Assembly (NCBI RefSeq): GCF_030232585.1
Contig: NZ_JASPJX010000013.1
Coordinates: 1-64,000 of the forward strand
Direction of reading: 5' to 3'
DNA: 64,000 bases
Origin: Corynebacterium sp. MSK008
GTDB lineage: Bacteria > Actinomycetota > Actinomycetes > Mycobacteriales > Mycobacteriaceae
The first letter of the stretch is position 1, and every line of letters begins with the position of its first letter. The notes under the pieces were generated by a model, which was not told the origin of the DNA, searched no databases, and saw nothing but the letters and a program-made list of their open reading frames with translations. This document shows, piece by piece, positions 26,207 through 33,270 of this stretch. A program made the translations under genes and the position numbers.

Positions 26207-26240
26207 AAAAACCCCTGGCCAAACATGACCAGGGGTTTTA
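26207..26240 (-). terminator. Bidirectional intrinsic terminator behind tRNA-Ala
   Basis: ACCCCTGG (26211-26218) pairs with CCAGGGGT (26229-26236). On the minus strand the stem is followed by TTTTTG, on the plus strand by TTTTAT. It lies between the integrase promoter region and tRNA-Ala and would end the tRNA transcript. It is inside the proposed element, so the element seems to bring its own terminator. Confidence 0.8.
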
Positions 26241-26248
26241 TCGAATTG

Positions 26249-26321
26249 TGGAGCTAAGGGGAATCGAACCCCTGACCTTCGCATTGCGAACGCGACGCTC
26301 TACCAACTGAGCTATAGCCCC
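26249..26321 (-). tRNA. tRNA-Ala (anticodon CGC)
   Basis: A 73-nt cloverleaf on the minus strand. Acceptor GGGGCTA pairs with TAGCTCC; D-arm GCTC...GAGC; anticodon stem TCGCG/TGCGA with loop TTCGCAA, giving anticodon CGC (reads GCG, alanine); T-arm AGGGG-TTCGAAT-CCCCT; discriminator A at 26249. The CCA end is not encoded. Its 3' end is the likely integration site of the neighbouring element. Confidence 0.95.
26250..26260. repeat. Proposed right attachment repeat (within tRNA-Ala 3' end)
   Basis: GGAGCTAAGGG forms the 3' acceptor strand and part of the T-stem of tRNA-Ala and matches 18558-18568 exactly. Placement at a tRNA 3' end next to an integrase gene is the classical arrangement. Confidence 0.5.
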
Positions 26322-26395
26322 TTGGGCACGCTCGTTACGTTACTCCTCCCCCACGCGCCGGCTAAATCGCCAGCGCAGTGGAGGTTTTCACGGTT

Positions 26396-27598
26396 TTAGG
26401 AGGCACGGGTGCCGTAGCCGCCGAGGTCTTCGTAGTCGTCGTAGCCGGGGTCGTTGTCCGGCGCGTAGCGGGCGGACGGCAGGGTGTCAAAGTCGGGGCT
26501 TTCGTCGTCCAGGTCCAGCACGACGGAGCCCGCGCGCAGGCGTGCGTCACGCGGGTGCTCGACGTGGTTGCTCATAGCCACGCCCATGCGGGCACGGCGC
26601 AGCTGACGCAGGCGGCGGGCGTGCAGGGCTCGCTCTTGCAGCACCACGCGACGCAACGCGATCATGAACCATGCGGTAAGCCCCACCGACACGGCGGGCA
26701 GCACCCAGGTCCAGCCACCCGCCACAAACGCCACGACGAAGGTGACCACGCAGGCGGCGATGAGCGCCAGCAGGGTGCGCTGGCGGCGCTGGAAGCGGGT
26801 GGCGGTGTTCTTCTTGTCGCGCTCCGGGTCGAATCCGCCGCGGCCGCGGCGCGCAGCGGCGAAGGCGAGGTCCTCGTCGCCCGCTTCGGCGACCTCTGCG
26901 GTGTCGACCTCGTCGTCAAAATCTTCCGGTGCTTCCTCAACGTCCGTTTCCGGGGCGCCCTGCTTCTCGACGCCTCCGGTCTCGTCCGCGTAGCCAAAGT
27001 CCTCGGGTGCGGTGTAGGACTCGTCCAGCTCGTAGCGGTTGGACTCTGCCTCAGCCTCGTCGGCGCCGCCGGCGTCGGTATCGGTGTCGGCGGCATCGTC
27101 CTCTGCAGCATCCTCCGCGGCGAGGACCTTCACAGAGGTGGAGCCGCCGGTCTCGTTGGCGACGACCTTGGTGGACCCGCCCTCGGCCGATTCGGCTCCG
27201 GCCGTCTCAGCATCTGCCGGTTCGGCTTCGCCTGCAGTGTCGTCTTCGGCATGCTCGATGACTTCGCCGTCGATGTGGTCGGCCTGATCTTCGGCGCCGG
27301 GGCGGCGGAAGAGGGTGCGCAGAGCGGGAGCGTCGTCGATAAGCACCTGCTCATCGGCGTCCGTCGCCTCGACGACCTCGTAGTCGGTGTCCTCGCTGTG
27401 GCGGTGAATGTCGGCGGCGGTGAGCTTCGGGCGGCGGCGCTCGGCCATCGGCGTGGTGCCGCCCTCGTGCAGCACGCGCGTTTCGTCGTAGCCGTCGCCG
27501 GAGCGGCGGATCGGCTTGTTGTTACCGATCATCAACGGCGCGAGGACGATGATCCACACGACCAGGATCAAGATGATCATTAAACTCGGGCTGCCCAT
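26396..27598 (-). CDS. glpR: Divisome membrane protein GlpR/SepX (receptor of gephyrin-like Glp)
   Basis: 400 residues. An N-terminal membrane helix (about 8-24, LMIILILVVWIIVLAPLMI) is followed by a conserved basic segment and a long, very acidic, low-complexity region (about 70-265). Two further helices (about 285-330) and a conserved tail with tyrosine and aspartate motifs (DYEDLGGYG) follow. This matches the Glp receptor of C. glutamicum, SepX in Streptomyces and Rv0996, which link FtsZ/Glp to the membrane at septum and pole. The ATG at 27598 is preferred to a GTG four codons upstream because GGAAAGG is then at a workable distance. It is the last gene of galU-glp-rimJ-glpR. Confidence 0.88.
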   Translation of the reverse strand: MGSPSLMIILILVVWIIVLAPLMIGNNKPIRRSGDGYDETRVLHEGGTTPMAERRRPKLTAADIHRHSEDTDYEVVEATDADEQVLIDDAPALRTLFRRPGAEDQADHIDGEVIEHAEDDTAGEAEPADAETAGAESAEGGSTKVVANETGGSTSVKVLAAEDAAEDDAADTDTDAGGADEAEAESNRYELDESYTAPEDFGYADETGGVEKQGAPETDVEEAPEDFDDEVDTAEVAEAGDEDLAFAAARRGRGGFDPERDKKNTATRFQRRQRTLLALIAACVVTFVVAFVAGGWTWVLPAVSVGLTAWFMIALRRVVLQERALHARRLRQLRRARMGVAMSNHVEHPRDARLRAGSVVLDLDDESPDFDTLPSARYAPDNDPGYDDYEDLGGYGTRAS

Positions 27599-27712
27599 GG
27601 GCGATGCCACCTTTCCGCGTCAGTTGCACCCTTAAAGTCAGGAGTCCACGGTATCGGCACTTGCGCAGGCGAACGGGTCGGCGCGCCGGTGGGCCGCAGC
27701 TGTTTTTCGCCT

Positions 27713-28360
27713 CTAGCGCACCCGGCCAGCCTCGCGCAGGCGCTGCACGGCCGTAGTGGGGAAATCGTCGGAGTTCAGGGCCACGAAGTGGTGGTCGCGC
27801 CACTGCCCGTCGATGTGCAGGTTGCGCCGCAAGTAGCCCTCCTCGCGGAAGCCGTTGAGCTTGAGCACCTTGCCGGAGGCGGGGTTGTGCGGCAGGTAGG
27901 TGGCGGTCACGCGGTGCAGACCGACGCGGGAAAACGCGTGGTCCACACCCAGCGCGCACGCGGCGGTGGCCACCCCGCGGCCCATAAACGGCGAGTGCAC
28001 CCAGTAGCCCACCCAGCACTCGGAAACGATGCCGTGCTGGATGTTGCCCAGGGTGACCTGCCCGGCGAAGTCGCCGTCAACCTCGATGACCAGCGGCACC
28101 ACGGTGCCCTGGTTGGCCAGCCGCTTCAGGTTGAGCCAGGTGTTGCGCCACGCCGCGTGAGAGTGCGCGTCCTCCCAGGTGCCCTCCACCGTGGGCTCGA
28201 CGGGTTGAAGCCATTGCTTATCGACGTGTCTCGTGCCCGACCACTCCTCCCCGTCGCGGGAAGACAGGGGGCGCAGGCGGACGGATGCGCCGTCGGGAAG
28301 CGTGGCGGCCGGCGTGGATTCTGGCCACCCCGGGGTGGGCTGGCGGAACATGGCGAACAT
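27713..28360 (-). CDS. rimJ: GNAT N-acetyltransferase, RimJ/RimL type
   Basis: 215 residues. The N-terminal LPDGASVRLRPLSSRDGEEW and the acetyl-CoA-binding region (YWVHSPFMGRGVATAAC, then HRVTATYLPHNPASGKVLKLNGF) are typical of RimJ/RimL enzymes, which acetylate the N terminus of ribosomal or other proteins. The ATG at 28360 lies 9 bases after the glp stop; an alternative ATG is three codons downstream. Its place between glp and glpR is conserved in actinobacteria; the real substrate is unknown. Confidence 0.88.
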   Translation of the reverse strand: MFAMFRQPTPGWPESTPAATLPDGASVRLRPLSSRDGEEWSGTRHVDKQWLQPVEPTVEGTWEDAHSHAAWRNTWLNLKRLANQGTVVPLVIEVDGDFAGQVTLGNIQHGIVSECWVGYWVHSPFMGRGVATAACALGVDHAFSRVGLHRVTATYLPHNPASGKVLKLNGFREEGYLRRNLHIDGQWRDHHFVALNSDDFPTTAVQRLREAGRVR

Positions 28361-28369
28361 GGTCGGCGC

Positions 28370-29677
28370 CTAGCTGCGCTGGCGGAGGAACTCGACGTCC
28401 ACGATGTCGCCGGGACGCACGTGCACAGCATCCTCCGGCAGATGGATCATCGCGTTGGCCTCCGCGAAACCGGCCAGCAGGTGGGCGGGCCCGGCTTCCA
28501 GCGCGGACAGCGGCTCGACCAGGTAGTCGCCGGTATCGGCGTCGCGCATGAGGCGGGCGCGGATGTAGCCGCGGCGGCCGGGAATTGAGCTGAGTTCGCG
28601 AAGTGAACGGGCCTTGACGGTGCGTCGCGTCACCGCAGTCTTGCCCAGGGAGCTGCGGATGGCGGGGCGGATAAATGTTTCCGCAATCACCAGCGCACTC
28701 ACCGGGTTGGACGGCAAGAGGAACGCCGGGACGCGCTCTTCACCCACTAAGCCGAAGCCCTGCACGGAGCCGGGGTGCATGGCCACGCGCGTGGTGTCGA
28801 TCTGCCCGAGCTCGCGCAGGATCTCCTGGATGGGAGCCGCGCCGGAGCCGCCGACGGCGCCGGTGATGATGACGAACTCGCTTTTTGCGATATGGCCGGC
28901 CACAGTCTCGCGCATGCGGCGCGGCTCGGCGTTGATAATGCCGGCGCGGTGCACGTCCGCGCCCGCTTCTTTAGCGGCCGCTGCCACGACGTAGGAGGCG
29001 ATGTCGAAGACCTGCCCCAAGCCGGGGCGGCGGTCTAGGTCCACCAGTTCCAGGCCGTAACTCATCACGGTCACGCGGGGCCGCGGATACACCAGCAGCT
29101 TGTCGCGGCCAGCGGCGGCGGCAAGGCCGATCTGGGCGGGGCCGAGCACCGCCCCCTGGCGCACGGCGATGTCGCCGGGCTGGATGTCGTCGCCGGGCCG
29201 GCGCACGAAATCGCCAGTGCGTACGGGACGCTGCGGGGTGACACGCTTGCGGCCGCGGTCCGTCCACTCCAGCGGCAGCACCGCGTCGGCGAGCGTCGGC
29301 AGCGGCGCGCCGGTGGCGACACGCACCGCCTGGCGCGGCTGCAGGCGCAGTGGCTTCTGGGAGCCGGCGGGCACCTCACCCACCACGGGAAGGGCGCGCT
29401 CGCGATTCGGCTGCGGGGCGGCGGGGGCTTCCTCGCCGTCTTCGTCCTGGTCGCGGTCGCGGCGCTCGGGCCTGCGCAGCCCAGCGGTGCCGCCCACGTC
29501 TACCGCGCGCACGGCGAAACCGTCCACCGCCGCTTGGGGGAAACCGGGAACCTGCGTGGTGGAGGTGACTTCTTCGGCGCACATCAGACCGAGCGCGTCC
29601 GTCAGCGCCACCCGGATCGGTTCGGGGGCGGCCGCGGCATCCACTACGGCCGCAAGCTGGTCCTCTACGCTACGCAT
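28370..29677 (-). CDS. glp: Gephyrin-like cell-division protein Glp (MoeA family)
   Basis: 435 residues of the MoeA/gephyrin fold: N-terminal domain (SVEDQLAAVVDA), a dimerisation domain, the central MoCF-biosynthesis domain (about 205-350) and a C-terminal beta-barrel. The usual MoeA active-site TGGxSxGxxD reads TGAVGGSGAAP here, without the Asp, which fits the view that this paralogue acts in division rather than in molybdenum-cofactor synthesis. In C. glutamicum Glp binds FtsZ and the GlpR receptor. The ATG at 29677 has GAAAGGGG 8 bases upstream. It follows galU by 18 bases. Confidence 0.9.
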   Translation of the reverse strand: MRSVEDQLAAVVDAAAAPEPIRVALTDALGLMCAEEVTSTTQVPGFPQAAVDGFAVRAVDVGGTAGLRRPERRDRDQDEDGEEAPAAPQPNRERALPVVGEVPAGSQKPLRLQPRQAVRVATGAPLPTLADAVLPLEWTDRGRKRVTPQRPVRTGDFVRRPGDDIQPGDIAVRQGAVLGPAQIGLAAAAGRDKLLVYPRPRVTVMSYGLELVDLDRRPGLGQVFDIASYVVAAAAKEAGADVHRAGIINAEPRRMRETVAGHIAKSEFVIITGAVGGSGAAPIQEILRELGQIDTTRVAMHPGSVQGFGLVGEERVPAFLLPSNPVSALVIAETFIRPAIRSSLGKTAVTRRTVKARSLRELSSIPGRRGYIRARLMRDADTGDYLVEPLSALEAGPAHLLAGFAEANAMIHLPEDAVHVRPGDIVDVEFLRQRS

Positions 29678-29695
29678 GGCCCGTGCCCCTTTCGT

Positions 29696-30670
29696 TTACG
29701 CGTTGTCCTGCGCCTTCGCTGCAACCTCGGGGTGTTCTGCCTCGAAGTCGGCGATGATCTTCTTCACCGCGGTATACAAAGCCGGGCCGTACTTCTCGTC
29801 CCGCAGACCAAAGTCCACATTCGCCGGGATGTACCCGCCCGGGTTACCAAGGTCGTGGCGACCCCCCTCATGCACCACCACATGCACCGGATGCCCCTCA
29901 GAAATCATCAACTCAATCGCATCCGTGAGCTGCAACTCACCACCCTTACCCGGCTCAATCCGGCGCAGCGCGTCAAAAATCCCGCGGTCCAACAAATACC
30001 GGCCGGTAGCCACCAGCGTCGACGGCGCATCCTCCACAGCAGGCTTTTCCACCATGCCGCGCACCTTCAGCACCTCAACACCATCAATCTCAGCCTGGGC
30101 ATCCTCGACGTCGAACACGCCGTAGTTGAACACCTCTTCACGCGAGACGTTAAACGCGCACAGCACCGAACCACCAAGACGCTCACGCACAGCGACCATC
30201 TTCTCCATCACGCCCGCCGGCAACACCAGATCATCCGGCAGCATCACAGCAACCGCATCCTCGTCGTCGTCCAACGCTTCCTCAGCGCAACCGACCGCAT
30301 GACCAAGCCCGAGCGGCTCATCCTGGGTGACCGCCACAGCCTCAATCAAACCGTTTGCGCGGGCCACCTTGTCTGCCTGCGTCTGCTTGCCGCGGGCGAC
30401 CATCAGCTCCTGCAAGTCCGAAAACTCGCCGAAGTGGCGCATGATCTCTTCCTTATTCGGCGCGACCACCACGGCAAGACGCTGCGCCCCGCACGCAGCT
30501 GCCTCCTCAGCAATCAGCTCAATGCCCGGTGTATCCACCACCGGCAGAAGCTCCTTCGGCACCGTCTTCGTCGCCGGCAAAAAACGAGTCCCCATACCCG
30601 CCGCCGGCACCACAACAGTTTTCACCGAAGCGCGCGCAGCATCAACGGGGAGGTCAGTAGAATTCTGCAT
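29696..30670 (-). CDS. galU: UTP-glucose-1-phosphate uridylyltransferase
   Basis: 324 residues. The nucleotide-binding PAAGMGTRFLPATK-type loop and the KELLPVVDTPG motif lie in the first 60 residues; LGLGHAV and VEKPAVEDAPS are also present. It makes UDP-glucose for cell-wall glycans, trehalose and glycogen. The ATG at 30670 (MQNSTD) follows TAGGCT (30684-30679) by 8 bases without a ribosome binding site, so it is probably leaderless. It heads the galU-glp-rimJ-glpR operon and is divergent from the 5-FCL gene. Confidence 0.95.
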   Translation of the reverse strand: MQNSTDLPVDAARASVKTVVVPAAGMGTRFLPATKTVPKELLPVVDTPGIELIAEEAAACGAQRLAVVVAPNKEEIMRHFGEFSDLQELMVARGKQTQADKVARANGLIEAVAVTQDEPLGLGHAVGCAEEALDDDEDAVAVMLPDDLVLPAGVMEKMVAVRERLGGSVLCAFNVSREEVFNYGVFDVEDAQAEIDGVEVLKVRGMVEKPAVEDAPSTLVATGRYLLDRGIFDALRRIEPGKGGELQLTDAIELMISEGHPVHVVVHEGGRHDLGNPGGYIPANVDFGLRDEKYGPALYTAVKKIIADFEAEHPEVAAKAQDNA

Positions 30671-30733
30671 AAACGCAAAGCCTACAGCCCCCAACCCTCA
30701 TAACCGGGCTGCGACCCGGAAGATGCGAGGAGT

Positions 30734-31318
30734 ATGCACACGAACACAACCACCCCTCCCCCGAAGGCTGCGATGCGTGCCACGCACGTGGCCGCCCGGC
30801 GCGACCTGCGCGGCACCGAGCGAAAGCGCGAGCTCGACAATGCGATCGTTGCGGCGACCCTGGCGTGCATCGACGATTTCGGCGGGCGCGGCACCAACAT
30901 CGCCGCCTATAACCCGCTTAGCTCCGAGCCGGGCCCGGCGGATTTCGCAGCCCAGCTCGCAACCGCGGCCCGCACGCTGTTTTTGCCGATTTCCCTGCCC
31001 GGCGGTGTGCTCGCCTGGGCGCAGCACGGGACCTCGGATGCGGCCGGCGCGCTGGGGATCACGGAGCCACACGGTCCGCGCTACAACTCGAACGTTTTGC
31101 GTTCTTGTGGGCTGGTGGTGGCGCCGGCGTTAGCCGTCGATAGGCAAGGCATGCGTTTGGGCAAGGGTGCCGGCTACTACGACCGCGCGCTTGCCGGCCT
31201 GGGAGTTCCAGTTGCGGCTGTGGTCTACGACTGGGAGGTCGTGGACGCAGTGCCGCACGACGCGCACGACCAGGCGGTGGACGCAGTGATTACGCCGGAA
31301 GGTTTCTTCCGCATTTAG
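30734..31318 (+). CDS. 5-formyltetrahydrofolate cyclo-ligase
   Basis: 194 residues. The family signature GMRLGKGAGYYDRAL (about 137-151) and the Mg/ATP region YNPLSSEPG are present. It converts 5-formyl-THF to 5,10-methenyl-THF with ATP. The start is uncertain: the ATG at 30734 has GAGGAG only one base before it, while an ATG at 30773 (MRATHVAARRDLRG) has GAAGG at a normal distance and begins where family homology begins. It is divergent from galU, as in other actinobacteria. Confidence 0.9.
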   Translation: MHTNTTTPPPKAAMRATHVAARRDLRGTERKRELDNAIVAATLACIDDFGGRGTNIAAYNPLSSEPGPADFAAQLATAARTLFLPISLPGGVLAWAQHGTSDAAGALGITEPHGPRYNSNVLRSCGLVVAPALAVDRQGMRLGKGAGYYDRALAGLGVPVAAVVYDWEVVDAVPHDAHDQAVDAVITPEGFFRI

Positions 31319-31352
31319 GGAACCGGAGCGCGGCTTTCACCGTCCTATCCCT

Positions 31353-31997
31353 ATGGACCTCTCCGCGCGCCTGAACACCCTTCGCTCTCCCGGCTACCGC
31401 CGCTCCGTGACCATCCGCAGGGCGATAGCCGTCTTCCTCGTCGTCGCAGCTGTCCTGCATGTGCTTATCGACGCCTCACGGTCCGACCCGCCCGCCCTCA
31501 CCTTCGCCCGCGACGTCGCCCCCGGCGCCGTGCTCACCGCAGCCGATCTGGAGCTGCGCCGGCTGCCAGCGGAGTCGGTGCCCGACAACGCACTCGACGA
31601 CGCGGCGCTGGCGGAGGGGCAACTGCTCGCCGCGGCCGCCTCCCGCGGCGAGGTGGTGACAGCAACGCGCCTGGTCGGCCCGGACCTGGCGCGGCTGCTT
31701 ACCCAGGACAAGCCGGACGGGGAAGAATTCTCCATGGTGCCGGTGCCACTGGCCGAACCCGATATTTTGCCGATGCTGCACCACGGGACTGTTGTCGATG
31801 TTGTGGGCCAGGGACCGCGAGTCGTTGCCGAAAATGGGATTGTCGTCACATCTGGGGAAGGCGATGCGGTGTTGGTGCTGCTCAGGCGAGGTGAGGCTGC
31901 AGCCGTGGCAGCGGCATCGCTCTCGGAACCGCTCACCCTTGTGTTGAGCAACCGTCCACGCACGTTTAATATCCCGAAGCATGCTTCAAGGATTTAA
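31353..31997 (+). CDS. Membrane-anchored SAF-domain protein
   Basis: 214 residues. A basic N terminus (RSPGYRRSVTIRR) and one membrane helix (about 24-41) precede an extracytoplasmic SAF domain (ALTFARDVAPGAVLTAADLELRRLP, about 48-110) and a CpaB/RcpC-like region. SAF domains are known from flagellar P-ring chaperones and Flp-pilus assembly; no pilus genes are nearby, so the role is open. The start has no clear ribosome binding site. The last 17 bases overlap mscL and contain its promoter. Confidence 0.75.
   Translation: MDLSARLNTLRSPGYRRSVTIRRAIAVFLVVAAVLHVLIDASRSDPPALTFARDVAPGAVLTAADLELRRLPAESVPDNALDDAALAEGQLLAAAASRGEVVTATRLVGPDLARLLTQDKPDGEEFSMVPVPLAEPDILPMLHHGTVVDVVGQGPRVVAENGIVVTSGEGDAVLVLLRRGEAAAVAAASLSEPLTLVLSNRPRTFNIPKHASRI
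31968..31980 (+). promoter_or_regulatory. mscL promoter inside the SAF-domain gene
   Basis: TAATAT (31968-31973) stands 7 bases before the mscL ATG (31981), the leaderless spacing, within the 3' end of the upstream coding region. It would let mscL be transcribed independently of the SAF-domain gene. Confidence 0.55.
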
Positions 31998-32403
31998 AGA
32001 CTTCATCATGCGCGGCAACGTCATCGAGCTTGCCGTCGGCGTTGTCATCGGTGCCGCATTCACCGCAGTTGTCACCGCGTTCTCCGACTCGATCATCAAC
32101 CCGCTCCTCGCAGCCCTGGGCGGCGTGGACTACTCCGGCCTGGGCTTCTTCGTCCGCGAGGGCAACGAGGCGACCTTCGTCGACTTCGGCGCCGTCCTCA
32201 CCGCCATCATCAACTTCCTGCTCATCGCTGCAGTGATCTACTTCCTGCTCGTTGCCCCGATGAACAAGCTGGACGAGGCGCAGAAGCGCCGCAAGGGCAT
32301 CGACCCGGAGGAGCCGGAGCCGACCGACACCGAGCTGCTCGCGGAAATCCGCGACCTGCTCGCAGGCCAGAACCCGAACAACGTGCACAAGCCGCTGAAC
32401 TAG
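31981..32403 (+). CDS. mscL: Large-conductance mechanosensitive channel
   Basis: 140 residues. The N-terminal helix GFKDFIMRGNVIELAVGVVIGAAF, TM1 and TM2 (about 15-42 and 68-92) and the C-terminal charged bundle are as in MscL. It opens under membrane tension to release solutes on osmotic down-shock, complementing the betaine importer BetP of this window. The start overlaps the SAF gene by 17 bases and has a leaderless-type -10 at 31968. A stem (32415-32442) follows the stop but lacks a T-run. Confidence 0.96.
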   Translation: MLQGFKDFIMRGNVIELAVGVVIGAAFTAVVTAFSDSIINPLLAALGGVDYSGLGFFVREGNEATFVDFGAVLTAIINFLLIAAVIYFLLVAPMNKLDEAQKRRKGIDPEEPEPTDTELLAEIRDLLAGQNPNNVHKPLN

Positions 32404-32431
32404 TTTGTCCTTGAACGGGGCCGGCTGAAAG

Positions 32432-32629
32432 CTAGTCCCCGTAGTGCGGCGGCCGCTCCGCCTCATAAAAATCGCGGCCGGTCAAACCCGGCTCTTCGTC
32501 GCCGAGCAGCACCTCGCGCTCAGCGTCCAGGGCCGGGTTTTCATTTGCCCGCGTATTCGGCGCGGCATCCGCGGAGCGGTCGTAGTCCACGTCCGCCTTG
32601 CGTACAGCGCGCCTGCGCTTGCGTTCCAT
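32432..32629 (-). CDS. Small charged conserved protein, unknown
   Basis: 65 residues, hydrophilic, with a basic start (MERKRRRAVRKADVDYD) and an acidic Pro-containing tail (GRDFYEAERPPHYGD). It follows the moaB2 stop by 29 bases, so it is probably co-transcribed. AGGGCGG lies upstream of the ATG. The sharply bipolar charge and Tyr/Pro tail look like a real corynebacterial small protein rather than a chance frame, but no function is known. Confidence 0.6.
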   Translation of the reverse strand: MERKRRRAVRKADVDYDRSADAAPNTRANENPALDAEREVLLGDEEPGLTGRDFYEAERPPHYGD

Positions 32630-32658
32630 CAGTTCGCCGCCCTTGTCCTAGCCCGGTT

Positions 32659-33219
32659 TTAGACCGAGTGCTGGTTCAGCTCGCCGATGAGGTGGCGCAC
32701 GAGCGGAGCTGCCGTCGATACGCCGTCGCGAATCGCCTGACGCGAGGAAGCGAGGTTGACCACCACAGTGGAGCCGGACACGCCGCAGATACCGCGCGAG
32801 GTGCACGCGTCCACCGCGCCGCAGGCCTGGCCGGACGAGCGAATGGCCTGGCTGACACCCGGGACCACCTTGTCGATGACCGCGCGGGTCGCCTCCGGCG
32901 TCTTATCTCGCGGGCCGACGCCGGTGCCACCCAGGGTGAGCACGAGGTCCACGCCGCCGACCACGCCGGTCTCAATAGCCTTGCGGATCTCGGACTTCTT
33001 GGACTTCACGCGCACCACTCCGTCGACCTGGTAGCCGACCTCGCGGAGCAGCTCCACCACCATCTCATCGGTGTTGTCGCCCGGCGCGTCGTAGCGGCGG
33101 TCGCCCACCAAAACGACGATCGCGCACGGCGACGTCGGGGAATCGCTCTCCAGCTCGGAGGCGCGCAGCGTCGCATCGTCCGGCTCGGTGATGTCGAGCG
33201 CGTCAAACAATTCCGGCAT
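32659..33219 (-). CDS. moaB2: MoaB/Mog-family molybdopterin-binding protein
   Basis: 186 residues with a MoCF-biosynthesis domain: IVVLVGDRRYDAPGDNTDEM, LVLTLGGTGVGPRDKTPEAT (the molybdopterin loop with its Asp/Gly) and GSTVVVNLASSRQA. It should adenylate molybdopterin or act as MoaB-type scaffold. The ATG at 33219 has GAGGGAG 10 bases upstream. It sits downstream of pepD, the same position as moaB2 in mycobacteria. No other cofactor genes are in view. Confidence 0.9.
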   Translation of the reverse strand: MPELFDALDITEPDDATLRASELESDSPTSPCAIVVLVGDRRYDAPGDNTDEMVVELLREVGYQVDGVVRVKSKKSEIRKAIETGVVGGVDLVLTLGGTGVGPRDKTPEATRAVIDKVVPGVSQAIRSSGQACGAVDACTSRGICGVSGSTVVVNLASSRQAIRDGVSTAAPLVRHLIGELNQHSV

Positions 33220-33270
33220 CGTGGTCAGACTCCCTCAAAGCAAAACGGGGCGGATAGATCAGATAAGAAG

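Larger units (their letters stand above)
18558..26260. mobile_element. Integrative element (about 7.7 kb) with primase-polymerase replication module, next to tRNA-Ala
   Basis: The right end is the 3' end of tRNA-Ala(CGC); the 11 bases GGAGCTAAGGG are found there (26250-26260) and at 18558-18568. Between them lie an integrase beside the tRNA, an excisionase, a primase-polymerase/ATPase operon, a large symmetric motif array, and short genes of unknown function. GTTGC/GCAAC clusters occur just inside both ends. No structural phage genes or conjugation genes are present. It could be a phage satellite or an integrated plasmid. The left border is the least certain part: the direct repeat is short and partly explained by a local hairpin. 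Confidence 0.75.
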
